Positions 14,301 through 24,696 of a stretch of 64,000 nt of DNA are shown piece by piece. A model generated the notes under the pieces. The model was not told the DNA's origin. It did not search any database and saw only the letters and a list, made by a program, of their open reading frames with translations. The translations under genes and the position numbers were made by a program. This stretch comes from Bolinopsis microptera (taxonomy: Eukaryota > Ctenophora > Tentaculata > Lobata > Bolinopsidae): positions 5,008,084 through 5,072,083 of the forward strand of contig NC_087072.1 in the NCBI RefSeq assembly GCF_026151205.1. The letters run 5' to 3'. Positions within the stretch are counted from its first letter, which is position 1; each line of letters begins with the position of its first letter.

Positions 14301-14463
14301 TAATGTTATCCCATGGTACTTCTGTTACTTCTGTAACGTATAATATAGTTGCCCACGGTGATGATGATGTACTTTCTGCACTTTGACTTGAGCTTGGCGG
14401 AGTTATTACGGGTGACAGAAGAAATAGTAACAGTAACAAAGGAACCTCCAGGTGTGAAACCAT
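5350..14463 (-). CDS. Secreted cysteine-containing protein, five exons, function unknown
   Basis: Exon 1 (14,463-14,298) starts with a signal peptide (VPLLLLLFLL) and a Ser/Thr-rich stretch, ending in phase 1 at donor AAAG|GTAATT. Exon 2 (14,152-13,959) follows a TTTCAG acceptor in matching phase and carries NTTCEF, FKCPNS, RTCEYQ and AACPND, ending at CAG|GTAC in phase 0. Candidate exon 3 (6,409-6,251, ELDLCDVVS to TEFNKNM), exon 4 (6,036-5,872, CYKESSRVW to GWQPYF) and exon 5 (5,520-5,350, TDAVGESTF to LRDCFA) continue on the same strand with AG/GT borders. Exons 3 and 4 each need small frame corrections, as expected in the error-rich first 11 kb. Intron 2 (about 7.5 kb) is filled by the repeat, LINE and hAT fragments. 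The family is not recognised. Exons 1-2 are strong; the link to exons 3-5 is an inference from strand and phase. Confidence 0.6.
7160..11320 (+). repeat. 4.2-kb interspersed repeat, copy B
   Basis: Co-linear with copy A through the TG-rich start, the 600-bp module (7,160-7,765), the 19-bp array (8,691-10,128) and the CCGG-rich segment near 10,800-10,900. It ends at CTGGAATCTTGG, where a LINE fragment begins. Together with copy A it flanks exons 3-5 of the secreted gene. Confidence 0.85.
8691..10128 (+). repeat. 19-bp tandem array (copy B)
   Basis: Same unit family as 1,548-2,984 and nearly the same total length, with the same irregular single-base jitter. It is followed by the same GGACCGTCATCA-type flank as copy A. 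Confidence 0.9.
11320..12676 (+). mobile_element. 5'-truncated non-LTR retrotransposon (LINE) with RNase H
   Basis: Translated pieces in changing frames resemble the end of a LINE polyprotein. An RT-thumb-like stretch (11,466-11,690) is followed by an RNase H domain with YTDGSK (about 11,735), NCDSQA (about 11,905) and WIPAHKGYDGNEKTD (about 12,025-12,065). A C-terminal cysteine-histidine knuckle, CPHCLMEEETMNHF, lies near 12,366-12,410. RNase H after RT is typical of I, R1 and related clades. Several stops and frameshifts make it inactive. The 3' end is a short GAA repeat (12,660-12,674), as in I-type elements. It is inserted next to repeat copy B. Confidence 0.8.
12696..13075 (+). pseudogene. 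hAT transposase C-terminal (dimerisation) fragment
   Basis: Reading 12,696 onward gives an acidic stretch, then NPLEFWWKHYTLYP. After one frameshift near 12,918 it continues as LNQLVWIYLYPPTFSVASER, an R..L segment (SRLNLLPENLE) and a stop. This is the signature of the hAT dimerisation domain (WW...YP.L, P.tS..SER.F, R..L). The upstream catalytic part is not seen next to it, so this is a relic. The following 13,076-13,958 holds no gene; near 13,540-13,635 there is a CCCGG-rich stretch of imperfect inverted repeats. Confidence 0.75.
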
Positions 14464-15487
14464 TTCTTGTTAGCTCGTTATTATGTAACTAAATAGTAGA
14501 TTGAGTTAAAATTATTTAAAATCTTTCAAAATTCAATTTTTAGAAATTCTGAAAATACTGACTGAACAACTAGCAAGTAGCAAGAGGGTAAATTTCAAAG
14601 CAAATGTCTGTTGTTGAAAATCCATACTAAAATTAAGGTCACAAAATAAACCAGAAGGATAAAGAACCAGCAAATACGTGTATGAAATCAGACTGAAAGT
14701 GAGAAGTTGATGGAATAATTATGAAGTAAGCAGTCAAATCTTTGAATTATGTGTCTGAAATTGTGGTTGCTGTAGTCATTGTCTTTTTAAACGGATCGGT
14801 ATTCAAAGATTTCGCTAATCATAAGATTGAAGCTGGTAACGTGACTTGCAACAAATGAACATGGCTCTCACACAAACTGACAAACTGTCGCAATTAGGCA
14901 CTGTAATGTGATTCAGGAACACTATAACATTATGATTAACTCCAACTCTTATAAACCACCTAGTTAAACTCGTGTACTTCGTGTACTATATTTTATAGGT
15001 GCGTATTAACCTTCCTGTACGTGTGACGGGTATCTTATAAAAACTACTTTTGTATCAGTATAGCGGATGAAGATTCTCTGAATATGCAAGAGCTAATCCA
15101 CGACCCCATAAAAATCTGAGCTAATGCATAATTACCTTTTGTAGGGCAGTAAGCTTTACTTGAAATGACAATCCACGGGGCAGATAAAGCGAGGATTCTT
15201 CTAATTACCTAATGCATATTATTATATTTATAAAGGCCGTTATTATAGGGTAAGGTGGATACCTGTCGCCGACATGCCTTGAGCCTCGTAAAACGAGAGG
15301 ACCAGGAGCGTTTTTTATCATTGTATTCGATCGTGTAAGCTAAATGGTAATTTATAGCGTGATTGTGTTGATTAATTTATGAGCCTTAAATTTAATTAAT
15401 TTCGGTGACCAAGTGGCACATAGTTGCTGAATATGAATATTAAAAATATTCTTCTCAAAGCTTGGTCATGGTGTGAAGCCAGTGGTA
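14464..15487. other. Intergenic, no gene seen
   Basis: About 1 kb of AT-rich sequence upstream of the secreted gene's start codon. It should contain that gene's promoter, but I see no convincing TATA box or other motif and no supported ORF. Confidence 0.5.
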
Positions 15488-16157
15488 CACGCCGCCGCCG
15501 AACGCCGCCGCCGCCGAGTTTTTGCTCACGCCGCCATGCCACAGGTTGTTAAATTCGCCAAATTTTCGTCAAAAAGTACGGCGTATTTAGAGTTCTCAGA
15601 AAGTACGCGAATAATTCGCCAATTTACAACTTCAAGTTTTAATTTTTAGGGCTGTTAAATTTGCCAAAAAATGCGCGGAAAATTCGGTAAAAATGCGGCA
15701 TTCTCGAGTCTATAATCTAGTTGAATATGTGAATTGTGACGTTATACTTCAAATCTCAAACTAGAACTTACAAATCTCGACAAATAGACTAGAAGTAGAG
15801 TTAGACTGTAAAGGAAATAAAGTAATTTCAAGTATATTAAGAGAAGTTAGTTTATTGCATAACGTCTTCGGGTATGACCTAAATTTAACCCCTTGCGATC
15901 TTGGTCAGTACCCACGCTAGTCACTAACCAGTAACCACGCACGTGTTGCGGGAAGCACATGTTTTGGCAATATTCCATGCCATACAAAGCCAACTTTCGT
16001 AAACATTTTGATATGGGCACGTGATTTCCTGTTCCCGTATTTTTTTAAAGTGCGGCAATTTCAGAAAAAAATTCGTACGCGAATTTAATTCGAATAATAA
16101 GTTTAGTGCGAATTTAACAGCATTAGCCATGCCGAAGAATAAATCGGCGGCGGCGTG
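15488..16157. mobile_element. 670-bp nonautonomous element with CACGCCGCCGCCG ends
   Basis: The left end reads CACGCCGCCGCCG and the right end CGGCGGCGGCGTG, a perfect 13-bp terminal inverted repeat in an AT-rich region. The interior repeats motifs such as AATTCGCCAA and AATTCGGTAA. It has no ORF of note. I could not find a convincing target-site duplication, so the superfamily is open. Confidence 0.55.
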
Positions 16158-16622
16158 ATAGTTTGAAGTTGTATTTTGATAATTTTGAAATATCTTCCAT
16201 CGGTAAAATTAAATTAATTTATCAATCCTGTATCAATATGTCATTGTCTGACGTTATCAGATATTATAAACATGGCACATGCAATGTTACATGTAGTCTA
16301 TGTAAATGTAAAAACAATTTTTTGTTTCTGATTTTGATAAATTTGGTACCAAAAGTTACCTCTAAGTGTGAACTGTGTTGCTCTAACCAGAGCCCTCTCG
16401 CTTGCAGTAGCGCGCGACCGCAGTACGCGTAGACACATGGCTATGTGAATGAACTGTGAATAATGCAAATTCACCGTGTAGCACCGTGTATATGCGCATT
16501 TTGTGTGTTGCAAGAGTATAGAAAGGAAGAAAAACAAGCAATTTCTTGCTCATGCTTAAAATGCCTATAACTCCTAAGATATCGAATATTTTGAAATAAT
16601 TTTTACAGGATCGTAATTTGAC

Positions 16623-16730
16623 TTGTCATACGTTGTATGACCCGCCGCGCACGAGTGCGCGGCTCCCCTGTATCGTCAGGACGATAAAGGACCATAGTGA
16701 AACGACCGTGGGGGTCGCAACGTGATACAA
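16623..16730 (+). mobile_element. 108-bp multi-hairpin MITE, copy 1, 8-bp TSD
   Basis: The element starts TTGTCATACG and ends CGTGATACAA, and is flanked on both sides by AATTTGAC (16,615-16,622 and 16,731-16,738), a perfect 8-bp duplication. Inside are successive short inverted repeats: TCATACGTTGTATGA, GCCGCGCACGAGTGCGCGGC and CGACCGTGGGGGTCG. The 8-bp duplication suggests an hAT-type or similar transposase in trans. Confidence 0.8.
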
Positions 16731-17024
16731 AATTTGACAGATGTTATAACTCGTCTAAATTTCTTCGAAGTAGCGTGCGCCGCTTTCTTCTCGATGGCAA
16801 GTGCTACGAAGTAGCAGTACGCGCGTGCGCCGGGCCAGACCATTAACAATGGTCATGATTGTAATTGGCTTATATTAGTGATTAGTCAGACGCAATTTGT
16901 TTGATATTAGTTATATTAAAAGTTTCGTCTCGATGAGCTGATTACGATACCATAACAATTATTTCAAAATAACCGAAACTGTGAAAGTTATATGCCAAAA
17001 ACTAAAAATTTGCGCGAAAAAAAA

Positions 17025-17137
17025 TTGTATCACGTCTGACGTCGTGACCCCCATTGTCGTTTCACTATAACGTAGAGTTTCTACGATACAGGGGGAGCCG
17101 CGCACTCGTGCGTGGCGGGTCATACAACGTATGACAA
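17025..17137 (-). mobile_element. Multi-hairpin MITE, copy 2
   Basis: Inverted relative to copy 1 and 294 bp away, with the same ends (TTGTATCACG and CGTATGACAA) and the same internal hairpins with a few substitutions. The flanks are A-rich, so a duplication cannot be judged. The sequence between copies 1 and 2 holds no gene. Confidence 0.75.
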
Positions 17138-17948
17138 AAAACAAAAAACAAGCGCCGTGCAGCATTTTTATAGTGCCATTAGGCATCAACCATAAAGTTT
17201 AAATGACACATGCTTAAATTAGGGAGTGCACGATAAAAATAAACTTGCTCGGATTTTCAAATTTTTGTATTATTGTTTTCTTGAAACTGTGAGAATTTTC
17301 ACAGTACCAAATTTGTCATACCTTTTTGAAATGATCAGTGAGTTTCGCCTAGGTGCAATATTTGATGGTGCGCGGCTTTAGCAAGCAAAATTAGGTGTAA
17401 AAGTCGCGTAATTTGGCGAAATTCGTTGATTTTTGTCGTATTATCAATTATTCGGTCATATCTTCGGTTCCTGAACATGAGTCATGCTAAAAATTTGTCA
17501 GGACCTTTTAATCATACTTAACTACCGAACCTAATTTAGTTTGGAGAGATTGGCCTTGATTAAGAGGTCTAAAAATGATAAAATAGGTATAAATTGGTTG
17601 ATAACTCAAATTCTGACCATCGAAATTGCTCAAACTAATTTAGGTTCAGTAGAACATAAGTGTTTACGTAAGCTGTTTACGTAAGCTGACCAAATTTCAA
17701 CAAAATTGTTATATGGGAAGTATTATAACTTTTTGATTGTTTCCAAAATAATGTGCTGGCCGAAATACGAGCTAAAAAACCACTCAATGGTCAGCGCGCG
17801 CGTCTTACAGTCGATGCGCACTGCCTACTTAAATAAGTACAAATTTTGATTTTTAGTTCGAGGCTGTATATTAGGGGGGGGGGGGGCCAATGGGTATTTT
17901 TTTGTGAAACTTGATTTCGAGAAACTAGGACCAGTGACCGAATTTTTG

Positions 17949-19020
17949 AGGGGGTCCCGGACGGCAGCCACGCCCATATTTGGTCCAAATTATTAGGCCC
18001 AATTTAGCCAAATACCCTGATCATGCCCAAAACCCAGGTTTATGGTGCTCTACTTGTAGCTAGTGGTCTCTTGAACTCGTATATGAAATTTCATCAAGAT
18101 TGGACAAAAAATGACTGAATTAGGAGCCAAAAACCATATGCCCATATTTGGGCATACGCACCAAATTTGGCAGATTTCGTCCCATTAATTTGCCAAATAT
18201 CAATATTTTTGGATGAGACTATGGACTAACTTTATATGAAAGGTAGTCATAAACTACATATTCTCTGTAAGTTATAGCTTTATATCTGTTTAAATGTGGA
18301 TACTAAGGCAAAAATTGTCATACGTTGTATGACCCGCCGCGCACGAGTGCGCGGCTCCCCCTGTATCGTTTCACGATAGTGAAACGACCGTGGGGGTCGC
18401 AACGTGATACAACTACAAGGCGAAAACACCCCAAAACTGAACAAAATTGCCCGTATCTTCGTTTGCAATATTCGTGGAATTGATTTCATTAATTTGGAAA
18501 TAACTCAATCAGTTTTCAATATTTGTGCATGAAATTTTCGGAATTGACTCTAAATCGCATTTCCACCTTATTCTAGGAGGCCGATTTTTGATTTAGGCCT
18601 CCAAAAAATTTTGGCCAAATTCTGAATTTTGCCATGCAAATTTTGGAATTTGGCCACATTAAAACAGATATAAAGCTATAACTTACAGAGAATATGTAGT
18701 TTATGACTACCTTTCATATAAAGTTAGTTTCATCCAAAAATATTGATATTTGACAAATTAATGGGACGAAATCTGCCAAATTTGGTGCGTATGCCCAAAT
18801 ATGGGCATATGGTTTTTGGCTCATAACTCAGTCATTTTTTGTCCAATCTTGATGAAATTTCATATACGAGTTCAGGAGACCACTAGCTACAAGTAGAGCA
18901 CCATAAACCTGGGTTTTGGGCATGATCAGGGTATTTGGCTAAATTGGGCCTAATTTGGACCAAATATGGGCGTGGCTGCCCCGCGGGCACCGTTTGGCGG
19001 TTGGGGTCCGGGACCCCCCT
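17949..19020. mobile_element. 1.07-kb foldback element with about 350-bp arms
   Basis: The left arm (17,949-18,300) reads from AGGGGGTCCCGGAC through GCCACGCCCATATTTGG to CTGTTTAAATGTGG. The right arm (18,654-19,020) is its inverse with scattered differences. The 350-bp spacer contains copy 3 of the multi-hairpin MITE. No ORF is credible. The unexplained 17,138-17,948 to its left holds no gene. Confidence 0.8.
18315..18412 (+). mobile_element. Multi-hairpin MITE, copy 3 (98 bp)
   Basis: Same ends and hairpins as copy 1, plus the hairpin CGTTTCACGATAGTGAAACG. It lies in the spacer of the 17,949-19,020 foldback. The flanks AAGGCAAAAA and AAGGCGAAAA (3 bases beyond the right end) suggest a decayed duplication. 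Confidence 0.75.
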
Positions 19021-19889
19021 TAACTTGATTATGATATTTCATATTGGTAAGCATAATTAAACTTCATGATAATAATAACCAACTAGGCTAGAGTGCGTGT
19101 CGAACTTGAGTACGTGTACCCCACTGATTAACCTAAAGCTGAGGAACTAAAGACAAAGTTCAACTACGGCGTGACTGTTACCAGTTACTGTTAGAACCAT
19201 GAAAATTAACATCGCAATAATAGTGAGGATCATGACTGAAAAGCAGCACTAAAAGTAAAGATTCGATCCGTTCAAATTTCAATCGTTACTATGCAGCGGG
19301 GTGAGTTGATTATTATTGCTATATCGTTGATGGGACCAACAGATGCATGTCACATCTCGCGTGTCTCTACTAACAAAGTTGTGCGAGTACCTACCTGTTT
19401 TAAGCAATTTCGATACTATTTTAAATCCAGGTTTTGTCAATACCCAAATTCTCAGAATATGAGTCATTTATCCATATCATTAGTTATCCTATACTATAAT
19501 TATATCTATGTATAATGTAACCTTTATCTTGATATGGCTGTGAGTTGCAAGGTAGACAATAAGGTAGGCAATTATAGTAAGCACGTTTAAGTAATTAGAG
19601 GTATCACGACAACTGAGACCCCATCCACTTTTAATACTTCAGCAGGAAGTCTCTAACCCTAAAATGGTGACAAGATACTCCAGTAGCATAGAGCCAGAGG
19701 AGACAGGGAGTTGAGTGTGCACTTCGATGTACACAGTTTTTTGCTACTGAATATGGTTAAATTGGTAACTCAAATCACCGAGGGCCGCATGTTGTGTCGC
19801 TAGTCCCAACGACCCAACCCTGTGGAGCCACGCCCATATTTCATATCAGGCGCGTATATGGCAAATTTGTAAATCAGCTTCTGAATTGG
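19021..19889. other. No gene seen
   Basis: AT-rich sequence between two foldback elements. Short open frames on both strands show no family resemblance and no paired splice sites. A GCCACGCCCATATTT motif near 19,827 echoes the foldback arm to the left. Confidence 0.5.
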
Positions 19890-22800
19890 TAGTAAGGGGA
19901 AAAGTGGTCGATTTAAGGGTTCCGTTGGATTTGAATGTTCACAAGGATTTCTCAACGGAATATGGTAGTTAGGACCCCTACGAACATAATTAGACTTGTT
20001 GCCAATTTTGTGTCTCAACAGAAACACCACTTTTACCACTTTTTACCACCTTTGTACCACTTTTCTGGTTTGCCAAATATCTTTAGTTGTGAACGTCGTA
20101 GAAGGCTGAAAATTAACCTAGAATGTTTATCTTATCAAGGAGTAAAACTTTTGTATCAACAATTTTTACATTGGACAATCAGCTAATTGGATAATTACCA
20201 ATTAGTTAATCACCAAAAAAAGTGAAAATTTTTTATTGGCTTAAAATGATTGAAATCGTTTGAAACACGGAGAAATGTAGTTTTTAGAAAAACTTCAAAA
20301 CTTTTTCACTTAAAATATTTTTTCGAGACTTGAAAAAAAAGTTTGAAAATTTGAAAATATTTTTTCCGCCAAAAGTGATCGAATTGCATGAAACGTGGAT
20401 AAAAATGCTTTGCAGACAAACTTCGAAGATTTTTAGATTGGGGAATACTAAAATCATCAACATTTGAAGTTGGAGTTCAGTAAATCTCGAAATATTTTAG
20501 TAATTAGGAATAGCTTAGCGGAAAGGGCTGGACCTGAAAAAGGTTAACCACACAATATTAGAGTTTCATAACTAATTACAATACAGCTTTATCAAATTCC
20601 ACATAAAGAAACAGCACAAAAGGACCATTTAAGATCGAACCGATTTTACCTGCTGTACTATCATTTTATTGATTTCAATGATCAAAACCTCTGTCAATCT
20701 TGCCAATCTATACCGGGTATGAATGTACCGGACCTCTTATTTACCTCTATAATTAGACCCAGTTGTGCAAGAAATGCGATTTCTCACAGGGGTTTCTTTA
20801 AACTGTGCACTTTTTGTCACTCTCGCAACTCGCAAGAGGCCTGGTATTATAGGGGGGGGTATAGGAAGCGAGTGTAAATATACCTTCCATCATCCATTGT
20901 GGCTTTTTTGTATTGTGAATGCGCATGCCGCTTCGTTTGCTATGCCATATACCTCGAATAACCCCCATGTGTCATTGCCAGGGTCGGGATAGAGCTGGAG
21001 ATAGCCTTGAAAAGTTGCTAGAAATAGCAAGATTTAGAGTAAACTGGTGGTAGCTGGGTGGTGCTAGCATGGATGTAGCAGAACGTAGCTACACGGGGTT
21101 TCATTGGAGTTGGTTATTTTAATGGCCAAAGAGTGCCGGAACTAAAGTTACTTAAGATTGCAGTTTAGGGGCAGTGTAAACCACGGTGTAGTCAGGGACA
21201 CAGAGCTACAATAGAACAGTGCAAGTGATACAGTCTGCAACAGTAAAACGCCGACGAAGCTAGACTTAGAGTGAACTGATGGAAGCTGGGTGGTGCTAAA
21301 ATGGAGGTAGCAGAACGTACTACATGATGAAAACAGGAAAACTAAGGCTGGTTGAGACCTAAAAAGATGTGAATCTGTCCTGATAGATCCAGTGAAGAGC
21401 GAGTAGCGAAGAGTTTGATCACTAACCTAAAGCTCTAAAGAAGAAGAGGGCTAAAGAGACTCACTTTGATCAATAAGTCCGGTACGGCAAGGTCTGTAGC
21501 CTTGATAAGAAGATACCATGAAGTAATTCATGCGGAAAAGTCGATTTATATAAAGGGTTTCGTTGGATATAAAAAGGGTGGGTCAGTCTCTCTGTTTTCA
21601 TCAGATTCTGATGAAATGCTGTTAAGCTCAGGACGGTGATCTTAATAGGTCGGATAGCTGTATTTGGTTGCTTCCAGCCCACCCTTGTCGCTTGAAAATA
21701 AGTTCTCACCCCACCTCTTCCAAAAATGCAGTTACCAGAGCAGGAAACTCTTCTTCCTCCTCTTTTTTCAACACAAACACAATCAGGTTCCAGCTACTCT
21801 CCTCCTCTGCAGCCACAATCTTATCTCCTTCTTCGGAGTTTTACTGTTGCAGACTGTATCACTTGCACTGTTCTTTTGCAGTACTCCTGCACTGTAGCTC
21901 TGTGTCCCTGACTACACCGTGGTTTACACTGCCCCTAAACTGCAATCTTTAGTAACTTTAGTTCCGGCACTCTTTGGCCATTAAAATACCCAACTCCAAT
22001 GAAACCCCGTGTAGCTACGTTCTGCTACATCCATGCTAGCACCACCCAGCTACCACCAGTTTACTCTAAATCTAGCTATTTCTAGCAACTTTTCAATGCT
22101 ATCTCCAGCTCTATCCCGACCCTGGCAATGACACATGGGGGTTATTCGAGGTATATGGCATAGCAAACGAAGCGGCATGCGCATTCACAATACAAAAAAG
22201 CCACAATGGATGATGGAAGGTATATTTACACTCGCTTCCTATACCCCCCCCTATAATACCAGGCCTCTTGCGAGTTGCGAGAGTGACAAAAAGTGCACAG
22301 TTTAAAGAAACCCCTGTGAGAAATCGCATTTCTTGCACAACTGGGTCTAATTATAGAGGTAAATAAGAGGTCCGGTACATTCATACCCGGTATAGATTGG
22401 CAAGATTGACAGAGGTTTTGATCATTGAAATCAATAAAATGATAGTACAGCAGGTAAAATCGGTTCGATCTTAAATGGTCCTTTTGTGCTGTTTCTTTAT
22501 GTGGAATTTGATAAAGCTGTATTGTAATTAGTTATGAAACTCTAATATTGTGTGGTTAACCTTTTTCAGGTCCAGCCCTTTCCGCTAAGCTATTCCTAAT
22601 TACTAAAATATTTCGAGATTTACTGAACTCCAACTTCAAATGTTGATGATTTTAGTATTCCCCAATCTAAAAATCTTCGAAGTTTTTCTGCAAAGCATTT
22701 TTATCCACGTTTCATGCAATTCGATCACTTTTGGCGGAAAAAATATTTTCAAATTTTCAAACGAAAGTCTCGAAAAAATATTTTAAGTGAAAAAGTTTTG

Positions 22801-23196
22801 AAGTTTTTCTAAAAACTACATTTCTCCGTGTTTCAAACGATTTCAATCATTTTAAGCCAATAAAAAATTTTCACTTTTTTTGGTGATTAACTAATTGGTA
22901 ATTATCCAATTAGCTGATTGTCCGATGTAAAAATTTTTCATACAAAAGTTTTACTCCTTGATAAGATAAACATTCTAGGTTAATTTGCAGCCTTCTATGA
23001 TGTTCACAACTAAAGATATTTGGCAAACCAGAAAGGTGGTACAAAGGTGGTAAAAAGTGGTAAAAGTGGTGTTTCCGTTGAGATACAAAATTGGCAACAA
23101 GTCTAATTATGTTCGTAGGGGTCCTAACTACCATATTCCGTTGAGAAATCCTTGTGAACATTCGAATCCAACGGAATGCCACTTTTCCCCTTACTA
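19890..23196. mobile_element. 3.3-kb foldback element with about 1.36-kb arms
   Basis: The left arm (19,890 to about 21,253) is the inverse of the right arm (about 21,836 to 23,196). The match runs from TAGTAAGGGGAAAAGTGG outside to TCTGCAACAGTAAAAC inside. The arms differ by scattered substitutions and small indels, so this is not a recent assembly inversion. The spacer repeats part of the arm (AGCTGGGTGGTGCTA). An identical 75-residue frame occurs in each arm, as symmetry demands, and is not evidence of a gene. No transposase is seen. Confidence 0.85.
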
Positions 23197-24696
23197 TGGT
23201 CTTAGAGACTCAAAATTGAGTTTAAAATGACCGCAATGCACATGTTTATATTGGCACTGTGAAGGTCATGAAAGCCCAAAATGCTTATTTTTGGAAAAAA
23301 TTCAGAAAAACTGATTTTTACTTGGGCGCGAGTAAAACATCTACTCTAGAAATTAAGTGAAATTAGGTATGAAGTTCAGTGTCTACAACGTTTATAAACA
23401 CATGATCCTTTGTAGGGTCATTCTGCATCAGAATTGATAAGGTACGCAAATTCTATTAGTATTAGTAGTTCGAACTAACTGCAATGACCACATTTATGTA
23501 CAAACTATAAAGCAACACAGGGTATTCGTATATAGTGTTTAGTTTTTAGAAATTCATTAAAAACTGTTTATTAAACCTTCATGCATCATAAAAAATTAAC
23601 ATCAAACATGTACTTAATTATGGTATCTCGGGCTAAAAATGTCTGAGATACATTTGCAGCACAGTAAAACGTTCAACATGAATACATTCGGATAACATTT
23701 ATGGAGCAGCACATACCACTTAACTTCAGCTCCCTCTCTGGAGCTCTCCAGTACTGCTTGGCTTTTATGGCTAATCAACTCGAATCCAACCTCATGTAGC
23801 AGAATCTAGTTCTACTTCTGGATACCTTCTGCTAACTCCATGCCAACTCTACCCAGCTACCACCAGTACCTTATAATTTTACATTTTTCTAGCAACCTCT
23901 GATATGAATTCGCGTTTTTGACACCACTTGGGGGTCTAAGTTTTGGGCACTAAAATTCTTATTCCTTGGCCAATTTTTTAATTTTTCCTGCTGATTTAAG
24001 GCCATTAAGGCATTTGACCAAGTCAAAAAGTTTCAGTTTTATATCTTTTACGGTTTTTTGCGGAACGTCGTGTTAAAGTTGATCAGTTGATGCCGTGATG
24101 TCAGTAAAATAATAATATCAATATATACCTATATATATCGTCTCGCTTTATATATAGTAAGATGCTTTATAATTGGTTAAAATGTAAAAATTGTAAAACT
24201 AACATTTTACTGTTAAAATAGCTGTCCAGAATTAAAAATCACGAACATAAAATTAAATATAATTTTCAGTTCCGCCCAGTTATTAAAATGGAACTTAACA
24301 AAGTCAATTTAACGCTCAATTCAAATTCTCATTTAGAGCCACACAATGGAAAAGACGAGTCATGCAAAATGGCAATCAATAAAATGGTGCCACACACAAC
24401 AATAAGATCTCCGTTCACCTTTGAAATAAAATCAAGTGTAAAATATCGACTGAGGTGTGTAGCGTATCTCCCTGAATGCTCAATATCTGGAAACAGTAAC
24501 AAGAGTGATGTTCTATTCCCGCGACCCGGGGTTCTACTGCAGAGAAAACATCCTCTACTTCAATAGTTATATTCATATACTTCCGTGTTTTACCATCATA
24601 GTTTTGTTTTACAAAAGCGATACAAATTGGGTAGTGGAACAGATATCATCATCAATTCGATCAGATGTCAAAACATCCCGGTATAAGAAAACTTTA
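23197..24696. other. No gene seen; degenerate repeat traces
   Basis: AT-rich sequence with weak echoes of nearby repeats, for example near 23,470-23,540 (resembling the intron 13 foldback) and 23,810-23,890 (resembling the 21-kb foldback arm). A 92-codon frame at 24,288-24,566 has no recognisable family and no splice support, so it is left unassigned. Confidence 0.45.

Noticed and set aside
20765-20992. 75-codon frame also found, identical, at 22,111-22,338 on the other strand
   Set aside because: Both copies lie in the arms of the 3.3-kb inverted repeat; duplication by symmetry is not conservation, and no family is recognisable.
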